Shown: in pieces, positions 7,856 through 16,918 of the stretch | Position numbering within the stretch: position 1 is the stretch's first letter | How the letters are laid out: each line of letters begins with the position of its first letter | Source of the DNA: Anaerolineaceae bacterium | Lineage (GTDB): Bacteria > Chloroflexota > Anaerolineae > Aggregatilineales > Phototrophicaceae | DNA: 64,000 bases | Assembly (NCBI GenBank): GCA_016124855.1 | Contig: WGMX01000054.1 | Span: 80,882-144,881 of the forward strand | Reading direction: 5' to 3' | The notes under the pieces: model-generated | Told to the model about the DNA's origin: nothing | Seen by the model: the letters and a program-made list of their open reading frames with translations, nothing else | Database searches by the model: none | Translations under genes and position numbers: made by a program

Positions 7856-8461
7856 ATGTCGAAAAAATCCGCATCCTCAATTGACCCGCGCAAACTTCGA
7901 ACCCGACAGTTGATTCGCGCCGCATTCCTCGAGCTGATCCACGAAAAAGGTTTTGATGCCGTCAGCATTCAAGACATCACTGACCGTGCTACCCTCAACC
8001 GTGCCACCTTCTACCTGCACTACAAAGACAAGCATGACCTGATGGTTTCGCTCATGCAAGAGGTTCTGGACAAACTCAGCAGCTTACCCATGCCCTTGCA
8101 GCCTTCGCGCCCACAAGAACCGGATCCCGAACGCTTGGGTATTTTCTTCGTCAGCCTGTTTCAACATGTCGCCCAACACGCCGACTTTTACCGCGTCATG
8201 GTGGTGGAAGAAAGTGTCGCACCCTTCGCCGGACAGATGCAAGCCTACATTGAACAGTTTGGATTACGCTGGTTTGCCCGCGCCCGACAACGCCAGTTCA
8301 GCGTCCGGCCTGAGGTGGTCATGAGCTACCTCAGCGGCGCTTACATGGGCATGATTAAATGGTGGCTCAAAAACGATATGCCCATCAGTCCACAAGACCT
8401 CGCCGCCCAATTCATGCAGCTTGCGCTACCCGGCATCATCCAGATTGACCAGACCGAATGA
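7856..8461 (+). CDS. TetR/AcrR family transcriptional regulator
   Basis: 201 residues. The TetR helix-turn-helix occupies residues ~15-60 (TRQLIRAAFLELIHEKGFDAVSIQDITDRATLNRATFYLHYKDKHDL). The C-terminal domain contains YLSGAYMGMIKWWLKNDMPISPQDLA, the pattern of the TetR_C_8-like group. AGAGG precedes the ATG. It is transcribed away from the P450 gene through a shared 122-base region, so it likely regulates P450 and itself. Confidence 0.88.
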   Translation: MSKKSASSIDPRKLRTRQLIRAAFLELIHEKGFDAVSIQDITDRATLNRATFYLHYKDKHDLMVSLMQEVLDKLSSLPMPLQPSRPQEPDPERLGIFFVSLFQHVAQHADFYRVMVVEESVAPFAGQMQAYIEQFGLRWFARARQRQFSVRPEVVMSYLSGAYMGMIKWWLKNDMPISPQDLAAQFMQLALPGIIQIDQTE

Positions 8462-8471
8462 GTATTTCATT

Positions 8472-8685
8472 TGATTCGCAAAATTCGCATTTTGTGTATA
8501 TTTTCCGCTGAAATGACTGGCGGGAAGCAGGGGAGAAGCCGCTGAATCGACATTTTTGCGCAGCGGGAAGCCCGGCTGATGCCACCGAAATGACACCATT
8601 GCGGCGGATGGCCCGGGTATATCCGCCGCGTTGCAAATGTTGTTGTCGCTGCAGCGGGTTTGAGGGAGCATTCCACCGAATTTGC
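8472..8685. repeat. Dispersed imperfect repeat, copy 1
   Basis: This block matches 53371-53590 in order and content. CCGCTGAAATGAC and the 11 bases after it (8505-8528) match 53400-53423 with one mismatch. CGGCTGATGCCACCG (8573-8587) recurs exactly at 53499-53513. CAGCGGGTTTGAGGGAG (8652-8668) recurs with two changes at 53536-53552. Inside copy 1 is a perfect hairpin, GCGGCGGAT (8601-8609) with ATCCGCCGC (8621-8629). It codes for nothing obvious and looks like a MITE or structured intergenic repeat. Confidence 0.65.
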
Positions 8686-8821
8686 AATTCTTTTGGCAGT
8701 AAAGAGAAAACCGAGTGAAATGTTGAACGTGCATGGCAAACCCTTGCAAATATCTACACTTGAAATTGTAGAACAAAAAGGCTAAATTGTCGAGTTATAG
8801 TTTGGTTTGTTTATATTAGCG

Positions 8822-8850
8822 TTAAACTAATATTAATGATAGGATATAAT
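8822..8850 (+). promoter_or_regulatory. Promoter of the caspase-kinase gene
   Basis: TATAAT (8845-8850) is a perfect -10 box. TTAAAC (8822-8827) lies 17 bases upstream as a weak -35. The start codon is 27 bases below the -10 box and is preceded by CGGAAA. Confidence 0.5.
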
Positions 8851-8876
8851 TAGGAATAAAATGACGGAAATAAATT

Positions 8877-11102
8877 ATGAGAACTGATAGGCGTGCGTTA
8901 ATTGTTGGTATTGAAGAATATACTGTGTTAAACAAACTAAATTACGCAAAGAATGATGCGTTGGCAATTAATGAGGCTTTAAGCGAATACAATTTCCAAT
9001 TCGGTTGTGAATTACTAACAAATGAAGAGGCAACGGTTGCCGCAGTTAGAAATCAGTTTAGGAATCTTTTCTCGGATGCAGACGATGATGCAATAATAAT
9101 ATTTTTCTTTGCGGGACATGGTGTATATATTGATGGCAGTACGTTCTTAGTTACTCTTGATAAAGAAGATAGTATTGAAGACTCGCTTGATCTAAGACGG
9201 TTGATTGATATTGTTACCAAATATCGTAAGGCTTCCCAAAGCTGCATATTTATCCTAGACTGCTGCCATAGTGGGGCGCTGGGATTAGAAAATATGACTG
9301 TTAGTCTTGATGCTATTCAAGATGCAATTGTGTATTCATCCACGAGTATTACATTAATAGCTTCAGCAGAAGCTTCTAAAATCGCTAAAGAAAGTGATGA
9401 ATATAGACAAGGTGTGTTCAGTCACTTCCTATTTGATGGACTACTAGGCGCAGCAGCAAATAACCAAGGTGAAATAACAGTTTCAACTCTTGGAGAGTAT
9501 GTTTCAAAGTGTATGAGCGAATTTCATCCTGATCAGAAAATTGTGTTGAAAACGACATATGTCGGACAATCCCCGATACTTGGTGCCGGTTTCACCCCTC
9601 GTCATCAAATTGAAATCGCTAAACTTGGCGAAGCCCAATTACAGGATATTACATCTAAAACAGTAGACAGATTGAAAGTCATTAAGCGAAATCTTGAATA
9701 CACTCATGAAAAAATTTGGATTGACAAGCTTCATAATGAAACTAGCCGATTACTGACCGAATTAATTCAGTGGAGACAGGGGCTTGAGAATAAATACGTG
9801 GAACTGAAAACTTCAAAAGCAATTCGGGTTTATGATCATGATATCTTGCGTACCCAAATCGAACTTGCAAATATAACTACAGGTATAGTATTGCAGGACG
9901 GAATTGTAGAGCGCGAAATAGGGATGGGAGGATTTGGTACCGTATATGAAATAGATTCTATACGTGGTCGACGAGAAGCCTATAAAGTTTATCATTCAAA
10001 TCAAATGCATGATAAGGATAAATTGAAGGCATTTAAGCGCGGCTATAATGCCATGAAAAAACTTGATCATCCAAATATTGTAAAAGTCATTAAATTTACT
10101 GACGCACCGATTGGTTTTTATATGGACTATATAGAGGGTAGTAATTTTAGGGATTGGTGGACGGATGACGTAACGAAAATACTAAATTTGCTCCATGTTA
10201 TTGCCCAAACCGTTGAAAATGCACATGAGAATGACGTTGTGCACAGAGACATAAAGCCTGAAAACATAATAGTTGCTAGTAACCCTCACAATGAAACCGC
10301 CCCAATTCCATATTTGACCGATTTTGATCTTGCATGGTATAGCATGGCAACCATGTATTCGGATATAGAGTCAAAGACGGCTGTCGTTGGACATTATCTT
10401 TATGCTGCTCCTGAGCAATATGAAACCCCCCAAGCGGATATTACTAAAAAACCCACAGCTGATATATATGGATTTGGTCAATTATGTTATTTTGCTGTGT
10501 GTAATCGTGATCCTGAACGAGATGGTGATCAAGCTAAAGCCACACTTAAAGCTCGTTTGGAGGGGTGGACAAGCGGAGAAGCCGCTTATTTGTTTATGGA
10601 AATGTACGGAAAAGCGACGCGCCGTACACCGTCACAGCGTTATCAAAAAATGCGCGAAGTAAGTGCTGATATTCTCAAAATCCGTAACTTAATTGTTGAT
10701 CCAGATAAAAACCGTATTTTGACTACGGAGGAATTTATCGCTGAGTTAATATTCTCGATTTTTGGATTTCAAGTTAGTCCTAGTCGTGCATTTGTTTCTA
10801 TTTCTCAACGAACCCAAATTCATATCCAATCTATCACAAAAACACGTATAGACCTAAAGTTTGAATTGATTCAAGGTTATGCCGCAATGACCGGTACTTT
10901 TGAGCAGCAACGTAATGCATTAAATAGACGGGTTGATAAAGTGCTTGATGATTTGTCAAATCTAGAGACTAAGAGGCATAGTGAAAAGGTTACAGATGTA
11001 TATAGTACAAGGATAGATGTAGAGGGCAACTTCTTAAATCTTGAGGGTGTTGCAAAGATTCGGCAAGTAATCGAAGGAGTAATAAGTTGTTTGGAAAACT
11101 AA
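8877..11102 (+). CDS. Caspase-like (C14) peptidase fused to a Ser/Thr protein kinase
   Basis: 741 residues. Residues 1-~245 are a metacaspase-type domain: RRALIVGIEEY, FFFAGHGV with catalytic His81, and LDCCHSG with Cys130 before His131. Residues ~250-325 are a charged helical linker. Residues ~340-600 are a eukaryotic-type kinase: glycine loop GMGGFGTVYE (349-358), AYKVY with Lys370, HRDIKPEN (456-463), and an activation start DFD (482-484) in place of DFG, then APEQY. Residues ~605-741 match nothing I recognise. The gene is markedly AT-rich compared with its neighbours and stands alone behind its own promoter and a dispersed repeat, suggesting transfer. It may be a cell-death or defence effector whose protease and kinase regulate each other; this is inference. 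Confidence 0.9.
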   Translation: MRTDRRALIVGIEEYTVLNKLNYAKNDALAINEALSEYNFQFGCELLTNEEATVAAVRNQFRNLFSDADDDAIIIFFFAGHGVYIDGSTFLVTLDKEDSIEDSLDLRRLIDIVTKYRKASQSCIFILDCCHSGALGLENMTVSLDAIQDAIVYSSTSITLIASAEASKIAKESDEYRQGVFSHFLFDGLLGAAANNQGEITVSTLGEYVSKCMSEFHPDQKIVLKTTYVGQSPILGAGFTPRHQIEIAKLGEAQLQDITSKTVDRLKVIKRNLEYTHEKIWIDKLHNETSRLLTELIQWRQGLENKYVELKTSKAIRVYDHDILRTQIELANITTGIVLQDGIVEREIGMGGFGTVYEIDSIRGRREAYKVYHSNQMHDKDKLKAFKRGYNAMKKLDHPNIVKVIKFTDAPIGFYMDYIEGSNFRDWWTDDVTKILNLLHVIAQTVENAHENDVVHRDIKPENIIVASNPHNETAPIPYLTDFDLAWYSMATMYSDIESKTAVVGHYLYAAPEQYETPQADITKKPTADIYGFGQLCYFAVCNRDPERDGDQAKATLKARLEGWTSGEAAYLFMEMYGKATRRTPSQRYQKMREVSADILKIRNLIVDPDKNRILTTEEFIAELIFSIFGFQVSPSRAFVSISQRTQIHIQSITKTRIDLKFELIQGYAAMTGTFEQQRNALNRRVDKVLDDLSNLETKRHSEKVTDVYSTRIDVEGNFLNLEGVAKIRQVIEGVISCLEN

Positions 11103-11412
11103 TACTACTTGAATCTTTTAGCAAACAAAATTTAATCCGAACTATGTTTCTTTTAATAGAGAGAAAGGCTTGATTTCTACTTAAGATTTACCTGTTATCA
11201 CCTGTTTATCAGGTCTATCATCAAATACACATGCTTAATGATAGGTTTATCAGGATTTTGTCTCCTAACTGCCCTCATCGTGCTATAATTCCCTCTGCAA
11301 TATCCACTAACAATCGAACTCGCGTAAAATCGGTATGTTGAATACCGTGTCATTATTCATGATGAAACATCCTCATTTGCTTGTTTCACCTTATGTCAAG
11401 GAGTAAAAACTC
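11103..11412. other. Intergenic region upstream of transketolase
   Basis: No gene seen. Repeated short words TATCA, CCTGTT and TTTATCAGG occur at 11191-11254, and CTATCAT (11215-11221) is the inverse of ATGATAG (11238-11244). Together they could form an operator or the remnant of a repeat. TATAAT at 11284-11289 may be the -10 box of the transketolase promoter; no good -35 is at 17 bases. Confidence 0.4.
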
Positions 11413-13404
11413 GTGAATTCGGACCTGCAAACGCTGGCTATTAACACCATTCGCACCCTGTCGATTGATGCTGTGCAAAAGGCTGATAGTGGTCATCCCG
11501 GCCTGCCAATGGGTGCTGCACCCATGGCTTATGCGCTGTGGACGAACTTCCTGCATCACAATCCGCATAATCCGCACTGGGCCAATCGTGATCGATTCAT
11601 CCTCAGTGCAGGTCATGGTTCGATGCTGCTGTACTCGCTGCTGCATCTAACTGGCTATGACTTGTCACTTGATGAGATCAAAAACTTCCGCCAATGGGGT
11701 AGTAAAACTCCCGGCCATCCGGAATATCATGAAACCCCCGGTGTCGAAACCACCACCGGCCCACTCGGTCAAGGTGCTGCTAACGCTGTCGGTTTCGCAC
11801 TGGCCGAAGCCTTCCTCGCCAATCATTTCAATCGCCTCGGCTTTCCGGTTGTCGATCATTACACCTACTGCCTCGTTGGTGATGGTGATTTGATGGAAGG
11901 TGTCAGCTCCGAAGCCTGTTCACTGGCTGGCACATGGGGTCTTAACAAGCTGATTTACCTGTACGACGACAATAAAATCACGCTTGATGGTGAAACGTCG
12001 ATGACCTTCACTGAAGATGTTGCCGCCCGTTTCCGTGCTTATGGCTGGCATACCATTGATGTGGCTGATGGAAATGATGTTCAGGCCATTAGTGATGCTA
12101 TCGCCGAAGCTAAAAAATCGACTGACGCACCGACATTAATCCTCATTCACACCATCATCGGTTATGGCAGCCCCAACAAACAAGGCACCAGCAAAGCGCA
12201 TGGTTCGCCTTTGGGCAAAGACGAAATCAAGCTGGTCAAGGAAGGTTTTGGCTGGCCGCAGGAAGATTTCTACATCCCCGGTGAAGCTCTCGAACACTTC
12301 CGTGAAGCGGTTGAACGTGGTGCTGCATTCGAAGGTGATTGGAATAAGTTGTTCACCGACTACCGCGGTCAATATCCTGATCTCGCCAAAGAATGGGATC
12401 AAGTTATGGACGGTCAACTGCCTGCTGGTTGGGACAAAGACATTCCGGTTTATGGTGAAGGCAAGAAATATGCTACCCGTAATGCCTCCGGTGAAGTGTT
12501 GAATGCCATCGCTAAGAATATTCCGACGATGATTGGTGGTGATGCTGATTTGGCTGGCAGCACCAAGACACTCATCAAAGGTTCGGATAACACTGGCAAA
12601 GGCAATGTCAAAGGCCGCAATGTACGCTTCGGTGTTCGTGAATTTGCAATGGGTGCTATTGCCAACGGTTTAGCACTGCATGGCGGCATCATCAAGCCTT
12701 ACACCGCAACCTTTTTGACCTTCAGTGATTATATGCGGAACGCTATTCGTATGGGCTGCTTGATGGGCATTCCAACCGTGTATGTCTTCACGCATGACAG
12801 CATCGGTTTAGGTGAAGACGGCCCGACGCATCAACCGGTTGAACAGACCGCTACACTTTCTGCCATTCCACAAATTACGGTTATCCGTCCGGCTGATGCC
12901 AATGAAACGGCGGCTGCATGGCATACGGCCATGACCTTGCCGCATCCGGTGGTACTGATTTTCACCCGCCAAGACCTGCCGGTACTGGTTGGTGATCAGG
13001 TTCGCGAAGGTACAGCTAAAGGCGGATACATTCTGGCAGAAACCAGCAGCTCACCGGATATTATTTTGATTGGTCGTGGTAGTGAAGTTCACATCGCCCA
13101 TGAAGCCTACACGGCTTTGGCAAACGAAGGCGTCAAGGTACGGTTGGTGTCGATGCCATCATGGAATTTGTTCGACAAACAGTCGGCAGCTTATCGTGAA
13201 AGTGTTCTGCCTCACAGTGTCAAACGTCGTGTTGCTATCGAAGCCGGTGTGACTATGGGTTGGGATCGCTACGTTGGGTCAGACGGTGTCGTTATCGGGT
13301 TAGATCGTTTTGGAGCCAGCGCTCCTTACGAAGTGCTGTACCGTGAGTTCGGTCTGACTTCCGAGGCTGTCCTCAAAGCCGCCCGCGATTTGCTGAGCAA
13401 GTAA
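11413..13404 (+). CDS. tkt: Transketolase
   Basis: 663 residues, the normal family length. It moves two-carbon ketol units between sugar phosphates in the non-oxidative pentose phosphate pathway with thiamine diphosphate and a divalent metal. Visible motifs include DAVQKADSGHPGLPMGAAPMAY at the N-terminus, GHGSMLLYSLLH, the ThDP/metal-binding region GDGDLMEGVSSEA with the following Asn (N of WGLNK), the pyrimidine-domain GVREFAMGAIANG and THDSIGLGEDGPTHQPVEQ. The start is GTG with AAGGAG upstream. The xylulokinase gene 860 bases downstream makes xylulose 5-phosphate, a transketolase substrate. Confidence 0.98.
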   Translation: MNSDLQTLAINTIRTLSIDAVQKADSGHPGLPMGAAPMAYALWTNFLHHNPHNPHWANRDRFILSAGHGSMLLYSLLHLTGYDLSLDEIKNFRQWGSKTPGHPEYHETPGVETTTGPLGQGAANAVGFALAEAFLANHFNRLGFPVVDHYTYCLVGDGDLMEGVSSEACSLAGTWGLNKLIYLYDDNKITLDGETSMTFTEDVAARFRAYGWHTIDVADGNDVQAISDAIAEAKKSTDAPTLILIHTIIGYGSPNKQGTSKAHGSPLGKDEIKLVKEGFGWPQEDFYIPGEALEHFREAVERGAAFEGDWNKLFTDYRGQYPDLAKEWDQVMDGQLPAGWDKDIPVYGEGKKYATRNASGEVLNAIAKNIPTMIGGDADLAGSTKTLIKGSDNTGKGNVKGRNVRFGVREFAMGAIANGLALHGGIIKPYTATFLTFSDYMRNAIRMGCLMGIPTVYVFTHDSIGLGEDGPTHQPVEQTATLSAIPQITVIRPADANETAAAWHTAMTLPHPVVLIFTRQDLPVLVGDQVREGTAKGGYILAETSSSPDIILIGRGSEVHIAHEAYTALANEGVKVRLVSMPSWNLFDKQSAAYRESVLPHSVKRRVAIEAGVTMGWDRYVGSDGVVIGLDRFGASAPYEVLYREFGLTSEAVLKAARDLLSK

Positions 13405-13421
13405 ACAGTTGCTTTGTCATA

Positions 13422-13455
13422 ATCGAGGCATGGCTGAGGCTGTGCCTCTCTCGAT
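13422..13455 (+). terminator. Hairpin after transketolase
   Basis: ATCGAG (13422-13427) can pair with CTCGAT (13450-13455), and GAGGCA (13425-13430) with TGCCTC (13443-13448); the two pairings partly compete. There is no T run, so termination activity is uncertain. Confidence 0.35.
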
Positions 13456-13469
13456 ATTAGGTTTAGTTC

Positions 13470-13880
13470 ATGGCATATGACAGTTGTCATCAACAGATCG
13501 TAAATGCTCTGATGAAGGCTGGCTGGGAGATTGATTCGCAGTCTCCCTACTTCCGTTTGCCGGATATGTTTGTTAATCCCGATATTCGGGCTGTTCAACG
13601 GAATGGCTCTGTTGAACAGATTATTGTGGTTGAGGTAAAGTGTTTCGCGAATAGTGATAATGACCTTGATGAATTGTATCGTGCTATAGGTCAATATCTG
13701 ATTTATAGAAGCGTACTTAAGATCAAAAAGCTTCCGTATAAATTGTACCTAGCCGTCCCAATTGATGTTTATGACCGTTTGTTCCGCCGCGATGTGGTGA
13801 GTGAAACAATACGAGAAGCCCAGATCAAAATGCTGTTGGTGGATATAGATCATGAGGAAGTGGTGCAATGGCTCGACTAA
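13470..13880 (+). CDS. xisH: XisH-family PD-(D/E)XK-like protein
   Basis: 136 residues. The order HQQIVNALMKAGWEI, VEVKCFANSDN, DELYRAIGQYLIYRS, LYLAVPIDVYDRLF and IKMLLVDIDHEEVVQW is that of XisH, first described as a factor controlling excision of the fdxN element in Anabaena. The E-V-K (VEVKCF) core resembles a restriction-endonuclease-like fold, and the preceding D of NPDIRAV may complete it. It overlaps the xisI gene by 13 bases, as usual for this pair. No recombinase is nearby, so a role in excision here is doubtful. Confidence 0.88.
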   Translation: MAYDSCHQQIVNALMKAGWEIDSQSPYFRLPDMFVNPDIRAVQRNGSVEQIIVVEVKCFANSDNDLDELYRAIGQYLIYRSVLKIKKLPYKLYLAVPIDVYDRLFRRDVVSETIREAQIKMLLVDIDHEEVVQWLD

Positions 13881-14197
13881 CTGACAGTGAATTGGCAACG
13901 ATTATGGATTCGATTATCGAGTCGTATGATGGTAAAGCGGATGATTTTAAGGTTTTTATAGCGAAGGATAACCTTCATCGAACCTATGCTGTTACTGGAA
14001 TCCCAAATCATATAACCGTAGATAATCCTTCTTTCATTATTGTACATGCTCATATCGAAGACGATTATGTTGTTATCGATGTTGATAGTCTCTCTGAAAA
14101 ATATTTGTGGCAACGGCTTGAGAAGGCCGGTGTTCCCCGTGAACAAATCTTGCTTGCTTATAAAGGGGAGCAGTTGCCAGAAAGTAGCAGTGCGTAA
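13868..14197 (+). CDS. xisI: XisI-family protein
   Basis: 109 residues. DSIIESYDGKADDFKVFIAKDNLHRTYAV, IIVHAHIEDDYVVID, and the C-terminal LEKAGVPREQILLAYK match XisI, the regular partner of XisH. GAGGAAG lies about eight bases before the ATG, inside the end of xisH. The tight overlap points to co-translation and a complex. Molecular role unknown; antitoxin-like or immunity-like action has been guessed for such pairs but is not shown here. Confidence 0.88.
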   Translation: MARLTDSELATIMDSIIESYDGKADDFKVFIAKDNLHRTYAVTGIPNHITVDNPSFIIVHAHIEDDYVVIDVDSLSEKYLWQRLEKAGVPREQILLAYKGEQLPESSSA

Positions 14198-14261
14198 AAA
14201 GTTTATTTGATCGTCATTGTCAATTCAGTTTGATGATGGCTAACTATTGTGATTATTTCCT

Positions 14262-15773
14262 ATGACTATTCTTTTAGGCATTGATATTGGAACGTCGAGC
14301 GCAAAAGCTGTTTTATTTGACGTGGACAGCAGCCAGATCATAGCGGTTGCAGGGCATGAATATCCAATAAATCATCCTGCACCGGATCGAGCTGAGCAAG
14401 ACCTTGACGATTGGTGGCGGTCAACGGTCGATGTAGTACGACGTGTTACTGCTGAGGCGGATATTGATCAGATTGCCGGCATCAGTTTCAGTGGGCAGAT
14501 GCACGGCACGGTGATGGTTGGCGAGGATTTGAAGCCGGTCGCACCTGCCATTATCTGGCCGGATCAACGAACGGCAAACACCGTTTCTGAGTTGATTGGG
14601 CTGATGGGTTCGGAGGCTTACGCGGCAACTGCCGGAACACTGCCGGCGGCGGGTTTCATGGCGGTGACGTTGTTATGGCTCAAGCAGCATGATCCGGCGC
14701 TGCTCGAACGCATTCATAAGGTGATGCTGCCAAAGGATTATGTGCGGCTGCGAATGACCGGCGAGGTGATGACCGATCCGAGTGATGCGGCGGCTACGGC
14801 GTTATTTAATGTGACGACACGCGAATGGGCTGGCAATATCGTCAACAAAGCAGGGCTGCCAGTTGATATCCTGCCGACGGTCAAAGCGTCGGTAGCAGTG
14901 GCGGGATATTTGCGAGCGGACGCGGCAGCAGAATTAGGATTGAAACCGGGTGTTGCTGTGATGACCGGATGCGCCGACCAGCCAGCGCAGGCTGTCGGGA
15001 ACGGTTTGATTAAAGCCGGACGCGGTTCGGTGACGGTGGGCAGCGGTGGGCAGGTGAATATTCCGTATGAGCGGCAGTTGGGTGAACCTTTGCGGACGGA
15101 CGCTCGTTTACATGTGCTGAACCACGCTGCGCCGGATATGTGGTATGTGTTGGGCGCGACTTTATCCGCCGGATTATCACTGCGGTGGTTACGAGATTTG
15201 GTCGGGTTGAAAGGTAATCCTGATGCCTATCCAATTTTGAGCGCGGAGGCGGCACAAGTCCCAGTAGGCGCGGACGGGTTGATCTTCCAACCGTATTTGA
15301 GTGGAGAACGCACACCGTTGATGGATCCACTAGCGCGGGGGAGTTTTATTGGGCTAAGCGCTCATCATACACGTGGGCATTTGGCGCGGGCGGTGATGGA
15401 AGGGGTAGCTTTTTCACTGCGAGAGGCGCTAGAAATCAGCCGTGAGTTGGGTGTGACGGCTGACCTGTTGATCGCAGCGGGTGGGGCGATGGAAAGTGAT
15501 TTGTGGCGTGGGATTCATGCGGATGTGCTTGGGCTGCCGCTGCAACGTTCGATTCTCAAAGAACAGGCCAGCGTCGGCGCGGCATTGATCGCCGGTGTGG
15601 GCGTTGGTGTATACCGCGATTTAGCTGAGGCGTGTGCTCGAACAGTAAAATATGGTGATATTACTGAGCCGAATGCCGCCAACCGTGCGCGATATGATGT
15701 GCTTTACGCACACTTCCGCGAGTTGTATCCGCGCTTGAAAGGCGATTTTCACCGGCTAGCGGAGGGTTGGTGA
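14262..15773 (+). CDS. xylB: Xylulokinase
   Basis: 503 residues of the FGGY sugar-kinase family. It phosphorylates D-xylulose at O5. Motifs: GIDIGTSSAKAVLFD (phosphate-binding, residues ~5-19), the xylulokinase signature SGQMHG (~76-81), IIWPDQRT, the second ATPase-half DGLIFQPYLSGERTP, and the adenosine region IAAGGAMESDLW. The catalytic Asp of the GCADQPAQAVGNG region is present. With transketolase it feeds pentoses into central metabolism. No xylose isomerase or transporter gene is adjacent. Confidence 0.95.
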   Translation: MTILLGIDIGTSSAKAVLFDVDSSQIIAVAGHEYPINHPAPDRAEQDLDDWWRSTVDVVRRVTAEADIDQIAGISFSGQMHGTVMVGEDLKPVAPAIIWPDQRTANTVSELIGLMGSEAYAATAGTLPAAGFMAVTLLWLKQHDPALLERIHKVMLPKDYVRLRMTGEVMTDPSDAAATALFNVTTREWAGNIVNKAGLPVDILPTVKASVAVAGYLRADAAAELGLKPGVAVMTGCADQPAQAVGNGLIKAGRGSVTVGSGGQVNIPYERQLGEPLRTDARLHVLNHAAPDMWYVLGATLSAGLSLRWLRDLVGLKGNPDAYPILSAEAAQVPVGADGLIFQPYLSGERTPLMDPLARGSFIGLSAHHTRGHLARAVMEGVAFSLREALEISRELGVTADLLIAAGGAMESDLWRGIHADVLGLPLQRSILKEQASVGAALIAGVGVGVYRDLAEACARTVKYGDITEPNAANRARYDVLYAHFRELYPRLKGDFHRLAEGW

Positions 15774-15901
15774 TGAATCAGCAAGTGCCATTTTTCATTA
15801 CTCTACCTTTTGGGAATTAAAAATCGGAGTACCAAGTACTCTGATTATAAGGGAATGGGCAGCGCCTTTACCTGACGCTTGCCCATTGTTGAACGAACTG
15901 T

Positions 15902-16918
15902 TTAATGTCCGTTATCGCAGGGGCCAACCAACTTACCTTCGTTGGGGGCGATCCAGCCAGAACCGACAAAGCCCAAGTTGACGTTGAACCAGCCATCAGC
16001 ATTGAACTGAATAAAAGGCACAGTGAGAAATTCGTTCATACTGCTGACAACTTTGGAATCCCGCGAGGGTTCGGCATAGATGTTGATGAGCGGGCCAATG
16101 GATGCCTGCACACTACAAATCACTGGTGCAGTCACCTGTCCACAATCGCCTTCAATCGTGACACGGTTGGCGTTGACCCATCCGACAAGCTGCTGCGTTT
16201 CGGTCGAGAAGTTGACGGCGTAACGTCCATCTTGAAGTTTGAAGGTGGGTAGGCCGCCATGTGCGACCAGTATAGCAATGACCGGGGGCAGTCCCTGCGG
16301 CGAATTATAAACCTCTAAATCGACATCGCCGGCGGTAATCACGCATGGACCTACGCCAGATGGTTTCAAACCGACCACGCCAATTTTAGGAATCGGGGAG
16401 GGCGCAAGAGTCGGGGGGACGATACCACTCTGGGCACAGCTATCGGGCGTACAGATACACGGCTGCTGTAAATTGACCACTGTGCTGGAAATCCAGCCGC
16501 CGTTAACGACGGTTCCGGGTGCCGCTATTTGATACCAACCACTGCTGGACAAGCGGCTTGCCATGACCCAATTGTTGGCAAGTATAACCCCGATGACGGG
16601 AAAGTTGGTTCCCGGCCCACTGCGGATATTAGAGGCATCAACATTAGGCACAACCGAACAAATCGCGGCGGGAAGTGGTTGCGTAAGACGATACAGCGGC
16701 GTAGCAGTCGGCCCTGAAGGTATGGGAGCACGGGTGGTTGCGGTTGCAGTGGCAGTAACCGTAGCAGTGACCGTCGGAGTCGCTGTTGTTCGCTGGATCG
16801 TAGCGGGTATGGTTGGCAGTAAGGTAGGCGTAGGATCGACCGTTGTGAGGTTGCAGGCAAGCGGCAGCAGCAAAGCTAGACCGAAGATCAACTTCTGCCA
16901 TAAAGGCATACGCGACAT
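15902..16918 (-). CDS. SH3-domain lipoprotein
   Basis: 338 residues. The signal peptide ends in a lipobox, LLPLACN, so the mature protein is probably lipid-anchored outside the membrane. A low-complexity Thr/Ala/Pro linker (~25-75) follows. A bacterial SH3 domain covers ~85-155 (SNIRSGPGTNFPVIG and GWISSTVV), with two further SH3-like modules at ~190-260 and ~265-335. Six or more Cys suggest disulfides. SH3b domains often bind cell-wall peptides. It is convergent with xylB. Confidence 0.82.
   Translation of the reverse strand: MSRMPLWQKLIFGLALLLPLACNLTTVDPTPTLLPTIPATIQRTTATPTVTATVTATATATTRAPIPSGPTATPLYRLTQPLPAAICSVVPNVDASNIRSGPGTNFPVIGVILANNWVMASRLSSSGWYQIAAPGTVVNGGWISSTVVNLQQPCICTPDSCAQSGIVPPTLAPSPIPKIGVVGLKPSGVGPCVITAGDVDLEVYNSPQGLPPVIAILVAHGGLPTFKLQDGRYAVNFSTETQQLVGWVNANRVTIEGDCGQVTAPVICSVQASIGPLINIYAEPSRDSKVVSSMNEFLTVPFIQFNADGWFNVNLGFVGSGWIAPNEGKLVGPCDNGH

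Larger units (their letters stand above)
8462..8876. other. Intergenic region between TetR and the caspase-kinase gene
   Basis: No supported gene. The first 230 bases are GC-rich and contain a dispersed repeat (see 8472-8685). The last 130 bases are strongly AT-rich, like the gene that follows, and hold its promoter. The sharp change in composition near 8700 marks a possible insertion boundary. Confidence 0.6.

Noticed and set aside
8426..8776. Three overlapping minus-strand frames of 83-116 codons
   Set aside because: They lie in the dispersed repeat and resemble no protein; the same DNA recurs at 53.4 kb without these frames.
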